DNA from: Paragordius varius
Taxonomy: Eukaryota > Nematomorpha
Length of the DNA: 64,000 nt
Direction of reading: 5' to 3'
Assembly: GCA_964247055.1 (NCBI GenBank)
Contig: OZ176053.1
Coordinates: forward strand, 11,160,001-11,224,000
The notes beneath the pieces were generated by a model, which searched no databases, was not told the DNA's origin, and saw nothing but the letters and a program-made list of their open reading frames with translations. Shown one piece after another: positions 12,301 through 25,900 of this stretch (the stretch's first letter is position 1; each line of letters opens with the position of its first letter). The position numbers and the translations under genes were made by a program.

Positions 12301-15300
12301 TAAAATATCCCTATATTTGAGCATTAACACAAAAAGATAAAAAATCCTAAGAAAAAGGAAAAATAATTCATATAAACCATGATAAACAATCGCAAATTTT
12401 CCCTTCCAAACAAATTTTTTTACTGTTCTATATTATATTAACATTATTACGTATATTCATTCTTAATCAATACACGATAAAATTTGAAAAAATTCTTAAA
12501 ATAGAATTTTCCCTACAAATTTTTAGTAAAAAACTTGTTATTTCATAAGCATACCTATCAAGCATAGATCTTCTGTCACGCAACGATGAAAAATTATCGT
12601 TATATGAACTGTAATTTACATTGCGATTAATAGATGATTGATTATCATTGGTATTATTTGATTGTAAGGTTGGGACGAGAGTTGCATCATTGTGGAAAGC
12701 CCAACCCAGGAAATAATGACAATTTCGACAATGTAATACTGACCAACTGTATCTGTAATTTTGTTAAGTTTAGAAAAAAAATAATCTATAAAAGAAAAGG
12801 TGTAAAATTTGTGAAAATACAACATGCGTGTCAACATTATAGGTTAACTATTCAAAGATATTTTCTAATTAATTAAATTTAAAATTAGATGCATAGATAA
12901 CTTAATTTAGAAATGTAATATCCAACACTATATTGACTGTATTAAAACCCACAAATAATTACCTTAAACATACATCTATGGAACTAAAAAAAATTATTTA
13001 TTGCACCAGGTCCATACATTTATAATTCATATCTTAAATTAAGAATATGCAACAAAGAAATATTAAAGCGAGCACATTCACTTTACTATATACTCACTCA
13101 TATTTAACATCCATTAAAAACCGAAACAAATAAAAAAAAATCATTTTTTGTTAAAAATCTACCCCGTAAACCATGTAAAATCATTGGACCATTCCCCATC
13201 TAAACGTATATTTTGAGCTCGATTTACAGTTACGAATTCGTAAGCTTTATCACTGGGATTAACGAATGTGGCTTTAGCTTGTCTATTGGGGGGATTAAAT
13301 ACATCCCTCCGTAAAAACAGCGTGGATGAACAATGTTTGCAAACAAAGGCTTTACACTGCGCGTGCAACAATCGAAAATAAAATTTAAAAATAATTCATC
13401 AATAAATTAGAATAAAGCTATTGCATTTCATATTATTGATGTGGTTATATAAAATTTTTACAAGTCTAACATTTAAATTGAAGGAAATGGTTATGTATAA
13501 TTTCAAACTAATATCCGTAAATAAATTTTGAAAAAACAGCAAAAACAATTTATATTCATTTATTAAATGATTATTGAAGATATTTGTCATTTCAGAATAA
13601 ATAAGATGTTGGAAACTATAATACATAAAAATCATACGACAGTTTTAAAAACAAGAAAGGAAGAAATCTTGCAAAGTTTTTTTTCACTTTACAAGATAAT
13701 TTACAATTATATAAAGTTAAATTTCAAACGAATTAAACCATTAATTACATACTATTCTCACCATATATATGTACACCATACACACCTTTTTAAGGATATC
13801 CAATTGTGCCCTTAACCGTGCAACGATATTATCTATGGTAAGGAGTTTAAGACATGGTTCATAATCAATCGGGACGCATTTATTAATCCAACAGAAAAGC
13901 CGAAACGGTTCCACGGGGATCACTGGGGCCGTTTTAACCAATCCTCTCCAATGAGCAAATAATTCACGGTGTAATAAATGCACTAAACAAGTCTATTATT
14001 TAAACAGAAAATAAAAATTATAATTAAATGGAAAATTGTCATTTTTTATATAATCACGACAGTCATATTTTAATCCACAATATCGTGGTTTTATAAAATT
14101 TATATGCGTGCGGTTGTAAAATAAGAAGAAGAGATTAAAATGGATTACATATGCAAAAATTTTGTATTTCACAAGTCGTATCGATATATTTTTATAAAAC
14201 GAAATAAGGATAAAAAACATGGCATAAAAAAAGCCTAATACTATAAATGTTCAATGCTTTATTTTTAATTTTTTGGAATTATATTTTTGCTCAAATATTC
14301 TAAAATTTGCTAATAATAAATATTTAATTCATGATAAATAAATCTGGCAAAAAATATTAAAATTAATCTAAATTATGGCTGTGTGTATAAATATGTATAT
14401 CTTACTATATCATATTGCTTGTAAACGAAACCGGGCCAATGAGTGAGATAAGCTGCATTCTTATTCAATCCACTAATATTTATCGTCTATCAAAAAAATA
14501 ATATATTGAATTTTTTTATATAAATATTCAATTAATTGAAAAAATATAATAATTATACTTTAGATTTAAACGCTTCCAAACGCAAATTGAAGTAATGATC
14601 AGCTTCTTCTATCAAATCATCAGTCGGTCTATAAATATGATAAGTTTTTTAAGTAATATTATTTAAAAATATTATAACATTTACAGTTCAAATTGACCCT
14701 TAAACAATATAAATTCACCCTTGAACAATTTAAATTTCCCCTTGTTCAAAAGTGAATAAATTGTGAATGGTATATTATTTAATAGAATTATATTTTGAGG
14801 AAAATAGGCTAAAAATTTATCATAAAATTTACAAATATTAAATGATATAATAAAACCGCTAATCAATAAAGCTAGAAAAAAATAAATTAAAGTACGTAAC
14901 AAAAATAAAAAAACAATTAAACAATTAATTTCAGTGTATAAATGCAGGAATGCAATTTTTAAGTAAAAAATACATTTTCGACTGCTATTTCATAACAAAC
15001 AATTTTATAAAGTCTACATATTGAGTAAAAACTTTTCACAACTTGATATCGGAAATATATTATAAATTAATCGAATTATTTGCTGTTCAAAAAAAAACAA
15101 TTTTAAAAACCATGAAAATACGTTAAAATGACATAAAAAATACCTTAAAGCGTTTTGATGTACAGTCCGACCTGACAGAATTGAATTGAATAAGGTGTTG
15201 TAATGATCGTCTTGCCTTTCCCGTAAAAGCAAATCTTCATCAAAATCATCATCTTCGCCTTCACTCAAGCTAGAATCTAACATGTATTAATGGAAAATAT

Positions 15301-18300
15301 TAATTTAAAAAAATTTAATTCTATGCCTAGTGTTCCTAAAATATACACGGTGCTCATGGATTTTTTACGTAAAATTTTAAAATACAATTAGCAATGAGTC
15401 ATAAAAGCGAATTCAAGTTAATTAATAAAGTCCATAGGGAATCATTCAGTAATTGCAATATTATAAGGCATATCCATATCCATAATATGGTATAAAATTA
15501 AATCACATATATAACCATTCTAGTCCAAATATTCTTAAACAATAGCCACTTGACTACATTAGAGGAGTATAGATAGGTTTTCGGACATTAATTAAATTTA
15601 ATATGCTCAAAAAACAGCTAAAATTAAGTCTACCTAAAGCCCGTCGTATAAAAGAGCGTCTTAATGAATTTCTCGTTCGACCAGAAACGACGGGATCTCC
15701 AAAATAATGGTTATTATTATTATTATTGCTTTGGTTGGTGTAATAATTATCATCGCTTTCGGAGGAAGGGGATGTAGCATTAGAGCTTACCAGGTTTGGG
15801 AAATTGTATGTGATTGAAGTTGATGACAAATTTGGGGTATGGTCTGTCACCATGGTAGTAGATGGGAAATTCTAGCATCAAAAAATTTTAACTAAAATAA
15901 CGGTTAAATATTTATTCAAGATATGTTTTTTAATGCCTATTAAAAGTTTATTGATATTTAGAGGATGAATCAATATAATATAGCAAAATAAACATTCAAT
16001 AAATGGTTTTTAAACAACTTTGTAAATGTTTGATGAATTATAAAAAAATAAGTCAATAAAATCAGATTGCCCTATAAAAACAGTAATAACAATAATTAAT
16101 TGCGCATAAAACAACCAAATAACCTTTATTAAAATGTAACCTTACCGTAATCTCAAATCCCTGCTGCCCATTATTATGTAATGAAGTGGTACGATTATTA
16201 TTTTCCAGCCTGGCCCCAACCATATCATTTGAAGTATCAACAGATTGGGGCATTATGTAATGCATTAGTCTCCTCCGATAAGTACTAGCCATTAGCCTTC
16301 GACGTCTTCGCCTCATGCGTCGTAAATAGTTATAATTTGCATCGGAAGTGTTTAAGAGACCCGTGCTTAAATAATCTAAATATTGTCTAGTTATACTGTT
16401 TCTATCATCATTATTAGTGGATTGTGATGGTAAATTTGTAACAATACTAGTATTGATTTGATTATCATTTTGCATATTTGGAAGGATTGTTCCATCATTT
16501 ATATTATTATTATTTTGTGTAGGAGTATCAATGGTTTGGGTGGAAAAATTTTGTAAAGCATCGTGAAAACTGTATAAAAATAAACAGATCTAAACTATTT
16601 TAAACAGCTGATATCAAATCTATTTATAACTTTTAGCTCACCAAATGCGAATCTCCAAATAGGATGTGGTCCCATTCGCATTTGAAAAAATGATGATTTT
16701 CATTGATATAAATTATATGATTTAGAAAACAATACATGTTAGAAAAAATAATCAGTTATATTTTAATTTTGACAAAACTCATATCCGTTCATACAATTAT
16801 ATAATATTGATTGAACAGAGTTTTTTCCCCTAAATATTATATACATTTTTATAGTTGGAATCATAAGATATTGATAAATATAATTTAACCAAAATATCTT
16901 AACTGCTTTAAATCTTAAATAAATTTTTGGTGCACACAATTTAAATTACAGAAATATTAGTGTAAAAAATTATAATATTCTGGAATAATTTAAATTTTAC
17001 TCTTCGTCTTCAGTCGTATTTTCTTCATTATTCATGTGTGGTTGGCGAAGAGTTAAATCGTTGTTTGAAGTCACAATTTGCGTAATGGCATCAGTTACAC
17101 TTGGCGTATTAGCCAATGTGCCGATTGAAATGTTATCCAATGTTTGCAACAAATTATTAGATGATCTAGATCTAAATGATAGGAATATTCCATAATCTCA
17201 GATTATTCCGTAAACGATTAAATGAAGGTTATAAAAATTAAAGGCTTCTTAACGGTGAGCACCCTATCTCCAGCTCACGGATTATCACCCTTTCTGAGAT
17301 ATACCATTTACAGTTCGAATTCACCCTTGAACAATTCATATTCACCCTAAAATAATTCAAATTCACCCTCAAATATATAAATTCACCCTAAAATAAATTA
17401 TAAGTTTTTGAAATTAAAAATCACATATATTTTTTAAATTTTTAAAAAATGAAATTTCGTCTAAAAATTAATATATTACTGAAAAAGTAATAAACATTTC
17501 ATATCAATGATAAGTTATATTCCGAAAGCACTTAATTTATTTTTAGGGTGAATATAAACTGTTTGAGGGTGAATTTGAACTGTAAATGGTATATATATTT
17601 ATAAATCTTTGATCATACCGCAAATTTAAAAAAAATGAAAATACATGTTTTTATTGTTTGGGCCTTATATGAATGCTCCAAAAAATAATATTAGTGAGTT
17701 TACAGGAAGATATATTTTAAACTTATATCTCAAAAAATGGGATATTTAATATTGAAAAAAGACTGCGTCCAAAATTAGGCAAAATAAAAAATACTGATAT
17801 GGTACTTTTAGTTTTGCTTCTCACGAGTGATATAATAAAGTTATTTACAGTTTTGCGGTAAGTGCTCCATATCAAAAAATGGCAAGATTTGAGAACATTT
17901 TTTAAATAATTTTTTTTGCAAAAAATACACTTAAAATATATAATGAGCTACATATAAAAAGAAAAACAATATTTTTATAAAATTTTATTTTTTAGATGTA
18001 AGCCTTAATCCCAACTTTTTTTGCACTTCTGAAATGGGTAGTTCTTTTGAAATTAACGTAATGCCAAAATTGCGTAGAATAAATTTAAATTATATGCTAA
18101 ATTTTGATATCTAAAAAATTTTTCCCGAAAAAAATGGATTTTAGCTTAAGAATTTAATTTATAGCAAAATTTTGTTGAAAAGTAATCATACTATTTTGAG
18201 CATGATGGAAACGGATTAAAAATGTTTTGAAATATATTATTTTTCTATATAAATGGAAAATAAAACATTTCTATTACCTCAGAAATATATTTTAAAGGTT

Positions 18301-19982
18301 CGTTTTTTTAACTATAAGATTTTTGTAAAAAAACATATAAATTTAACATATATTTAAAAACCAACGATCATTTCAACCAAAATTCTGAGGCGATAGAGTT
18401 CAACATCATCGAAATATAGAAAAAATGTATTTATAATATCTTAAAGCGTTTTTATACCGTTTCCATCCTATCTCAAAGTAGAAGTAAGCTCCAAAACTTT
18501 TTTTGCCATTATTAAATTTCAACCAAAACATTGATTTTTCCGATAAAACGTTAATTTCAAAATTCAGCATATATTTAGGATTTTTATTGCGAAATCTCGG
18601 CATTTATACGTTTATTAGAGATTAGTTTATATTAAAAGGGAAAAAAGGATCCTACATCTAAAAACTAAAAAAATATTGCTTTGCTTTTTATAAGTCTAGT
18701 ATTTGGAACAAAGTTTTAGCTTCAAAATAGCAAAAATTTTGACATTTTTTGACGCGGAGCAGTTACCACAAAAGTGACTCGTAAGGGGCCAAAGCCAAAA
18801 GCACCATGATAACCCTCATACATTTTCCTATCGGTATATACATATTTCATCGGAATACATTTTTGTGGACACTCTGTTATAGGGAGGAACTGTATATATT
18901 ATATGATTTGCTAATTTTTCCTTTTTTCAATTATAGACGAGAATCTAATTATTATTTAAGAAACACCATACTACAAATATTTAATATTGTAAAAAATAGA
19001 ATAATTAGTATTATTAAGATGTAAAAAGTTTGTCATGCATAAATTATAACCTAGATCTTTTGGTATGATCCAGATGAATTTGATCAACACTATTATCAGA
19101 CAAAAGCGATTGATTTATTGGATGAATATCATCATATAAGCATGAGTGCTCATTAGAATTCAATATATTAGTTTGTTTTTCGTCAGGTTCTGAAGGAGTT
19201 TCAAAAATTTCTGAACTCTGATTTGATAATTTTTCGGTCAATTTTAATTCCGAATTGTTAGTTTTTGTTTTAATAGTCTCATTTAAAGATGTCATAAACG
19301 GTTTAGCTGAATCAAGCAATTCTTTCATAATTTTAGGGGTACTTTTTAATTCCTCTGTACGCTTCTCATTATTTAATCTAATTTTTGTCCAGGAAAATGG
19401 AATAACAAAATATAAGGGATCTGTGTCAGCAATGTCTGGTAAAATCATAATTTGCGCCGATAATGTACTTAAATAAAAGTGAATAATACTTATCTAAATT
19501 AACCCATGATTTTAAAAGTTTGAAACGTTGTTGACCCTTTGATTTAATTCCCAGATATCCAGATCTTGAAATTCTGTTTTCATTAACTATAATATCATTA
19601 GCGTTTTCTTCTGTATAACCAATAATTTGAGAAGTTGTACCCACGGATGCCAAAACGTTTCGTATTCCTGATGGACCCATTACATGTATCGGAAACTCTT
19701 GTCTAAAATTAAAAAAAACGTTACTTTATGGGTACAAATGCAAAAACACGTTCATTTTCAATACAGGCTTTCATTTGATTAATAATGTTGGGCATCTTTA
19801 ATCTTAAAGGTAATATTTGCTCCGGGAACAAAATAATTCCCGGCACACAGAGCAAAGGGAGTGTTTTAATTGACCCTTCTTCAAACAAAGTACTTCCCTG
19901 TGTTTCATCTAAATCACCTAAAACCTAAATTCTAAAGAAAAAAAACTCTTTTGAAAACTTCATCCTCCACCTCAAAATCCAT
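9323..19982 (-). CDS. CRBN: Cereblon, with long insertion and tail
   Basis: Cereblon is the substrate receptor of a CUL4-DDB1 ubiquitin ligase. Eighteen phase-matched exons give about 1222 aa: 19982-19947, 19924-19725, 19702-19490, 19467-19051, 17171-17001, 16569-16146, 15871-15634, 15276-15144, 14628-14559, 14486-14406, 13992-13786, 13356-13163, 12752-12555, 11944-11901, 11745-11593, 11204-10869, 10545-10263, 9593-9323. Residues about 20-185 are the Lon-like domain (LPLLCVPGIILFPEQILPL, SKGQQRFKLL, ILPDIAD). The DDB1-binding helices resume near 611 (LTHWPGFVYKQYD, then RLRAQLDILKK). The CULT domain (731-830) keeps its zinc cysteines (CKHC, CRNC) and three cage tryptophans (TWFTGYSW, GWAF). 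A Ser/Asn-rich insertion of about 425 residues splits Lon from the helices, and a low-complexity tail of about 300 follows. The start rests on the first 22-nt intron. Stops can be read at 16997 and about 11575 if those exons are not spliced onward. Confidence 0.88.
14672..14775. mobile_element. Short foldback element (family A, copy 3) in a cereblon intron
   Basis: The left end is CATTTACAGTTCAAATTGAC with repeats of CCCTTGAACAATTTAAA. The right end, reversed, reads TATACCATTCACAATTTATT. It belongs with 17299-17593 and is more decayed. Confidence 0.55.
17299..17593. mobile_element. Foldback element (family A, copy 2) in a cereblon intron
   Basis: Both ends read TATACCATTTACAGTTC followed by AATTCACCC units (TTCACCCTTGAACAATTCA on the left, TTCACCCTCAAACAGTTTA on the right). 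The arms are built of units of about 21 bp, like 8348-9007, but with a different unit sequence. The centre is AT-rich and non-coding. Confidence 0.75.
17795..18812. mobile_element. Long-TIR element (family B) in a cereblon intron
   Basis: The element is about 1.0 kb. The left arm contains TTTTGCGGTAAGTGCTCC, then ATCAAAAAATGGCAA and, 120 bp on, TTTTTTAGATGTAAGCC. The right arm reversed contains TTTTGTGGTAACTGCTCC, then GTCAAAAAATGTCAAA and TTTTTAGATGTAGGATCC. The arms match imperfectly over about 200 bp. The interior has no convincing ORF. The right arm and the DNA beyond it (to about 18900) have a relative at 40495-41150. Confidence 0.75.
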
Positions 19983-22115
19983 ATGTTTTTAGGCAATATG
20001 GGTTTTTAATAAATTCATAACAACTAAAATATTAATTTTTTTATTAATTTAATGATTGTTATTAAATATATTTCGAGCTTAAAATCGCATTATTAATGTT
20101 TTAAACAACTTAGGATTATAAATTGTCTTAAGATTTTACATACTTAGGAAGAAAATAAATAAAAAAATATTTTATTGATCACGTGATAAATATGTCGGCT
20201 TTTATATTGCTTAAAGATATTCTATGGGACCTATTCGTTTATTCTACAACAAAAGGTTAGCATGTATTTTTAACGGTAAATAACTGCATTGTTTTGGGTA
20301 ATTTGCATGTTTCACCCATTTAAAAAATTATTTTAATTTTGTTTAACGTGCACTTTTAATTCAAATGCGCGCTAAAGGGAAAAAAATTGTATAAATTAAA
20401 ATGTGCATTTTAACTCTTTTGCGCGATAAATAAAAGTTACAAAAAACACACAAACAGAACAAATAAACCAAAATTATTCATGCTGTATATATATAATTAT
20501 TTATCTTCATGGCAATATCGATATTTATTTCTGATAGTTGCCTTTTCTCTCTCCTCTTTTATACCATTATTATAATGTTAATATGTAAGCACCTCTTAAC
20601 TCTATTTCACACACACGCACACACAACTACCTAAGTTGATTACTATAAAAAACGGTTTTATGTATATATTCATATATATTTCATATATATGTATATGTAT
20701 ACTTTGGTGACAGGTATAAATACCCCTTAGTCGACCCTTTAGCTTTTTTTCGGTTAAGATTCGTTATTGGGATTAAGGGATAGTATTTAACCCAAACTTA
20801 ATCATTTTATCGGTTATAATTGTAACCCTTATAAAAAATAGTTGGCATTTACCATAGTATAAATATAGTACCCAATCAAGCATATCAGATATTGTAGAGC
20901 TTGTTTAATTTTTGACAATTTGTCTTATTTTAATTTATATATAATTTATAAATTTATATATTGTCGTTGTTTCACTTTATGATATACCCTTAATTTTCAT
21001 TGTATTGTAATGATTATAAAAACCTGGTTTTCCCATTAAAACATCAAATTATTATAATAAAACTTTTTTATCAACGACAAATAGTTACCGTTGACCGACA
21101 GTTGAATGATTAACCTATCGATATATTTGGGTGCGGTGATTGGCAACAATTTTCAAAAATATGTTTAAAATATCCATCCATATTTGTGCATTTTAACGAC
21201 GGCTTTACATATAATTTATGTGTGTTAAATAATATATTTTTATAAAGTTAACTACAAAGTTTTAGCGTTATAAATTTTCACACTTTAAATAATATTCAAC
21301 ATATTTTTTCAACCTTGTTTAGCTAAGGAAGGCAATTTATATTTATTCATTAGACTTTTCAAATATGGTCTTGGTTCGGAAATGAAAAAACACCTTTATA
21401 AAAAAAATAATTCCGCATAATATCTTATTGTAATCTTTGGTCATTTAAATTTAATAGATTTTTAATACGATCAAACATTTTGCAAAAAATGTTTGATCGA
21501 TTGCAATAAATTACAAAATCTAAATTATACGTATAATATTCCTATACTTATAGGCTAAAGCTTATAGATAAACTAGATATAAGATAAAATAAAAAAACCG
21601 CTCTCTCATACTTATATTTAATGAAGCTACGAAATTATTTTTTATTTTGCGCAAAATTGAAATGCTAGAATTAAATAATAATTAGTAAAACATTTTACTG
21701 ATTCGCAGTTGGTTCCAATTTAATGCCAAACCCGTATTTTAAACACTCTGACTTTTTTAAGATATTTTCCAAAAATATAAAAACTTGGATTGTAATTATT
21801 TTGAGTTAACCTACTCTCTCAGTTTTGGTTGATAGAGAAAAGCTGATATAAATCTATCTAAGCCCTGATCTATTAATAATACATGGAGTTTTATTTTTAA
21901 CATCCTGATTATTCCAAGTGCTTTCTATAGTTTGTGTAAACAAATAGTTTACCAATTTCGTAACCAACATTCATATTCACCCTTAATAAAAGCATTTATA
22001 CATAATATTTTAATGTATTATTATAATATAATTTAATTTATATAGGTGTCAAGCTTGATTGACAAATTTAAGAACCGAAAACCAACCATTTATTCAGATA
22101 TAAAAACATTTCATT
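19983..22115. other. Divergent intergenic region, cereblon / ARID2
   Basis: It must hold the promoters of both genes. Seen here: a palindromic CACGTG near the cereblon side, a short CA-rich run near 20610, and otherwise AT-rich sequence. No coding exon was found. Any 5' UTR exons cannot be placed. Confidence 0.5.
20180..20185. promoter_or_regulatory. Palindromic E-box (CACGTG) upstream of cereblon
   Basis: TTGATCACGTGATAA lies about 200 bp upstream of the cereblon start. CACGTG is a rare word in DNA this AT-rich, and extended palindromes of this kind bind bHLH-zip factors (MYC/MAX, TFEB/USF types). That it works here is inference. Confidence 0.3.
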
Positions 22116-22886
22116 ATGGATAAAAACGCCACATTTTACCAAAAATTAACTGCATTTTATCACAACAAAGGGTATTTTTTTTAAAATTATATCACATAAC
22201 ATTCTTTTTAAATTTCATATTTTTTGACAATTAATATATTTTAGGATTAGTTTTGAATATGAACCACGTATTGGTGGAACAAAACTTTGTTTAGAAAAAG
22301 TATATGGATTGGTCCAAAATATGGGCGGTTCTTCAAAGGTTATAAATTTTTTATTTGAACCTCATAAGCCATATCATTTATCAAACACGTGTGCCTGCTA
22401 AATATTGTTTTTAGTTTACCAGTTAATATTTCATAGGTTGAAAATCTTTTTTTCATAAATCCTAAATAATATTTTTCTAACATTTTTGTAAATATTAATT
22501 GGTTAACTCATTGCCATTTTTGGCATTTTTTTCGCTATTGCGTTTAACATATTTTAATTTGTACAAGCTAAGGTTTCCCATGGATATAAATGAAACATTT
22601 TAACGATATATAAAAGATATTAATTAAAACTATAATAAATGATTTTGTTTGACAATTAATTGTGCATTTATAATTTGTGATAATATTTTTTTAAAAAAAA
22701 CATACCTTATAAAGTTTTTATTATATATATATGTACTTGAGTAAAATAAAACTTTGGTTGTGTTTTTAATACACCAATTAAAATATCTATAACCTATTTT
22801 TATAATTTTTTATCGTTGATCCAAATATTATTGGTTATGGTTTATAATTAGAAAAACCCGATTTTCTGTAGAATTTACATAGTTTA

Positions 22887-22920
<34 letters not shown>

Positions 22921-25900
22921 TTTTCAGATTTTGTACTTTTTTGTTAAAATGATAATTATACAATTGTTTACATAATTTTTATATATTACTTAATTAACAC
23001 TGGAGAAATTATGTTGTTTGTTAAATTGATAAAATATTATTTTTTACTATATCTACAAAGTAGTTAGTTAGGTAAGGTACATGCAACTTTTAATGGTATT
23101 ATTTGAAACCTAAGCTTTATAAAAATTCAGAAAAAGCGTATGAGAGCTAACCTTAGTTTCTTTTTAAGAATTTGTTTAAAAACTCATTTTGACAGGACGA
23201 AGTAAATGAGGGAAACTTTTAAACGGCTATTATTGCATATGAGGCCAATTCATATTTTTCTAGTAGTTATTGTTGACTTAAATATTATATGGCCTTAACT
23301 TAGGTATCCGATCAAAATAAATGGGCCGATATCTTTGAACAATACGGAGGCCTGCCCTCTTCTTGTGTTAATGGACACTTTCTCATGAAACAAATTTATT
23401 CCAGGTTATTTATTAAAATTTTATATTTCTTTAACTAAATAAAAATTTTGAACCCAACAACATTCGGATATATTAAATCAATATAATGACAAACGTTGAT
23501 TTAGATTGATATAAATTAACAAATGATTAATGGTAGTTAAATGAAATTTTTTAAAATTTAACAACCACATTTTCCCTTTACTTTTTGTGGGATGTGCTTT
23601 TTGAAATTATTTTTCACTTCTATTCGATACTAATTCTCTATAAATATTACATAATTAAAGTTTATAAAACGCAAAAATTTAGGTATTTGGAAGCGTTTGA
23701 ACGCCATGAGCGAGGTGAAGGCTCTGATGAAACCAATACCGGATTTGGTAATACGAATGCTTCAATCGATGATGATTCGTGTAATCCTTATACACGGTCT
23801 GCCACATACAACAACAATAATAATATGGCTTCATCCAATTACGCTCGTAATATTTTCCCACCCATGATTGTAAACTCTCACCAAGCCTTGGATGTACACC
23901 AAAAATATCAGCAACAGAAAAATATGTTTGCTTACAAAGGTTCATAAATTACATAAACTTAGAAAAAGACATACTTTTATAACTCAAAAACTGATATAAA
24001 AGTCATTAAGACTTTTACTTTTAATATTTTTTGGGGACCGATTAATGCAAAACATTTATCCCAAGTATAAACTTTCTTATTAGAAGTGTTAATTTTTTAA
24101 GGTCAAATTGCTCTTTAGTGTTCATAATATAAAATTCTTTTTACCCTTATGCTAAAAATCTATTTTAATGGGATTAATACAATTTTATGACCTCCTACAT
24201 AAAATATGTTGTTTATTAATCTCCAAATAGTTAACCCATACAAATATGCCTGCCATAGACTACGGTTAAGTCTATTGTCCCCGTTCCCTAACGAGGTAAT
24301 GTTTGCCCTCGAATTTTTACACGGTTTATCTCAAGCCGAATGTGCCATGAATGAATTACAACATCTAACTACCCAATTACAATTACAGCAACAAATGCTG
24401 ACCACGGCAAATAAAGATGCTTGGACTCAAAACCATTATCAAGAATTGATTTTGCAATATAAATCCTTGAATAGGTTATTGCATGGTAATCAAAATCGGA
24501 CTTTGATTTCAAATCAACCAGCAGCCCCTGATTTAAACGTGTATTACACATTCTTGATCGATATTTTCAAGGGTGTCGTGGCTCAACAACAAAAAATTGC
24601 ACCGGATCAAGTTACGAGTATACCTAGCTATTATGCTTTCCTTAACACATGCGGTCAAATAAAAATGTTGGATGCCGTGATTGAAACAGTTTTGCCCGCA
24701 GAATTGTTCGTTGAAACTCCGTTTGACCAAGATGACCTAGATATTAATTCCTCTAAAACGGTTAAAGACAATAACAACCTTGGTAATAAGACAGTGCGTC
24801 GCATTGCAAATGATCCCTTTTATATGGCAATAAAGCAGTTTTGGAAACATCAAATAGATTTAAGCACGAAAGGTACATGGCTATAAATCAAAATTTAATT
24901 TTTGGCCTAATCTCTTTTATTTTTTACGGAGAACTTGTAAGACATTAACTTTCAATTAAGAATATATAATACATATATATTTTGTGAATAAAATTTTACG
25001 GCATTTTTAAGTTGTTAACTTATATTATTACAATCTTTACCTCCCTTTAATATTACAGATTCACCTCTGTGCCCATCAAAATATAACAATTCTATATTGA
25101 TTCGATTAGCAATTGTTATCGATATAATTAGAAACTGGTCATTTTTACCGGGGAATGGCCATGCTATGGCCAATAATATAGCATGCATTAGGTATGTTTC
25201 TTTATAAATTATGGTAAACTATAAAAAACGACATTTATTAGTTTAATTTTTTGATTTTGTATTTTAAAATATTAATCATATATTTCTATGATAACTTGTG
25301 CATTATTATCGATTCCATAGATTCCTTATCGTAATATGTCGAGCATGTAAATTATCAGCAGACTTTATAAATTCAACTCAAGACATAGTATCAAACATTA
25401 GTAAATACATGGATTTATCCTCTCTATCCAAACAAGATCCTAGAATTACTCAACTCTTTCTCACCATTTTTCTTGATGGAGCCTTTGATAATCGCTTTCA
25501 ATTAACACGATGTAAAATTTTTCTTTACATACATTTTCTAAAAATAAAATAAAAAATGGTAACTTTGTATAACCCTTTAACCCACAAATTTACAAAATAC
25601 TTTTCTAATTCAGATTTAGGTCAGGGGTGTCCAACACGCGGGCGACCCGCAAAAATTTAATCATCATTAAAATACAAAAAATGCTAATAAAATATTAAAA
25701 TTCATATTATTTTAACATTTTTCTGAATATGATTCTATCCAATTGGCATCGAACTAGAAAAAATAATTTTTTAAAATGTTTATAATTTAATAAATTTATC
25801 GATAAACACCCATATAATATCAAAGGCGACCTGCCGAATGTTTTGAGTCATAAATACGGATCGCGAAGCCATTTGTGGACATCCCTGCTTACACCCCCTA

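Noticed and set aside
16997-17171. Stop codon after TTEDEE as the end of a Lon-only gene
   Set aside because: The same spot offers a GTAAAA donor two bases earlier, and splicing there continues in phase into exons that lead to the rest of cereblon.
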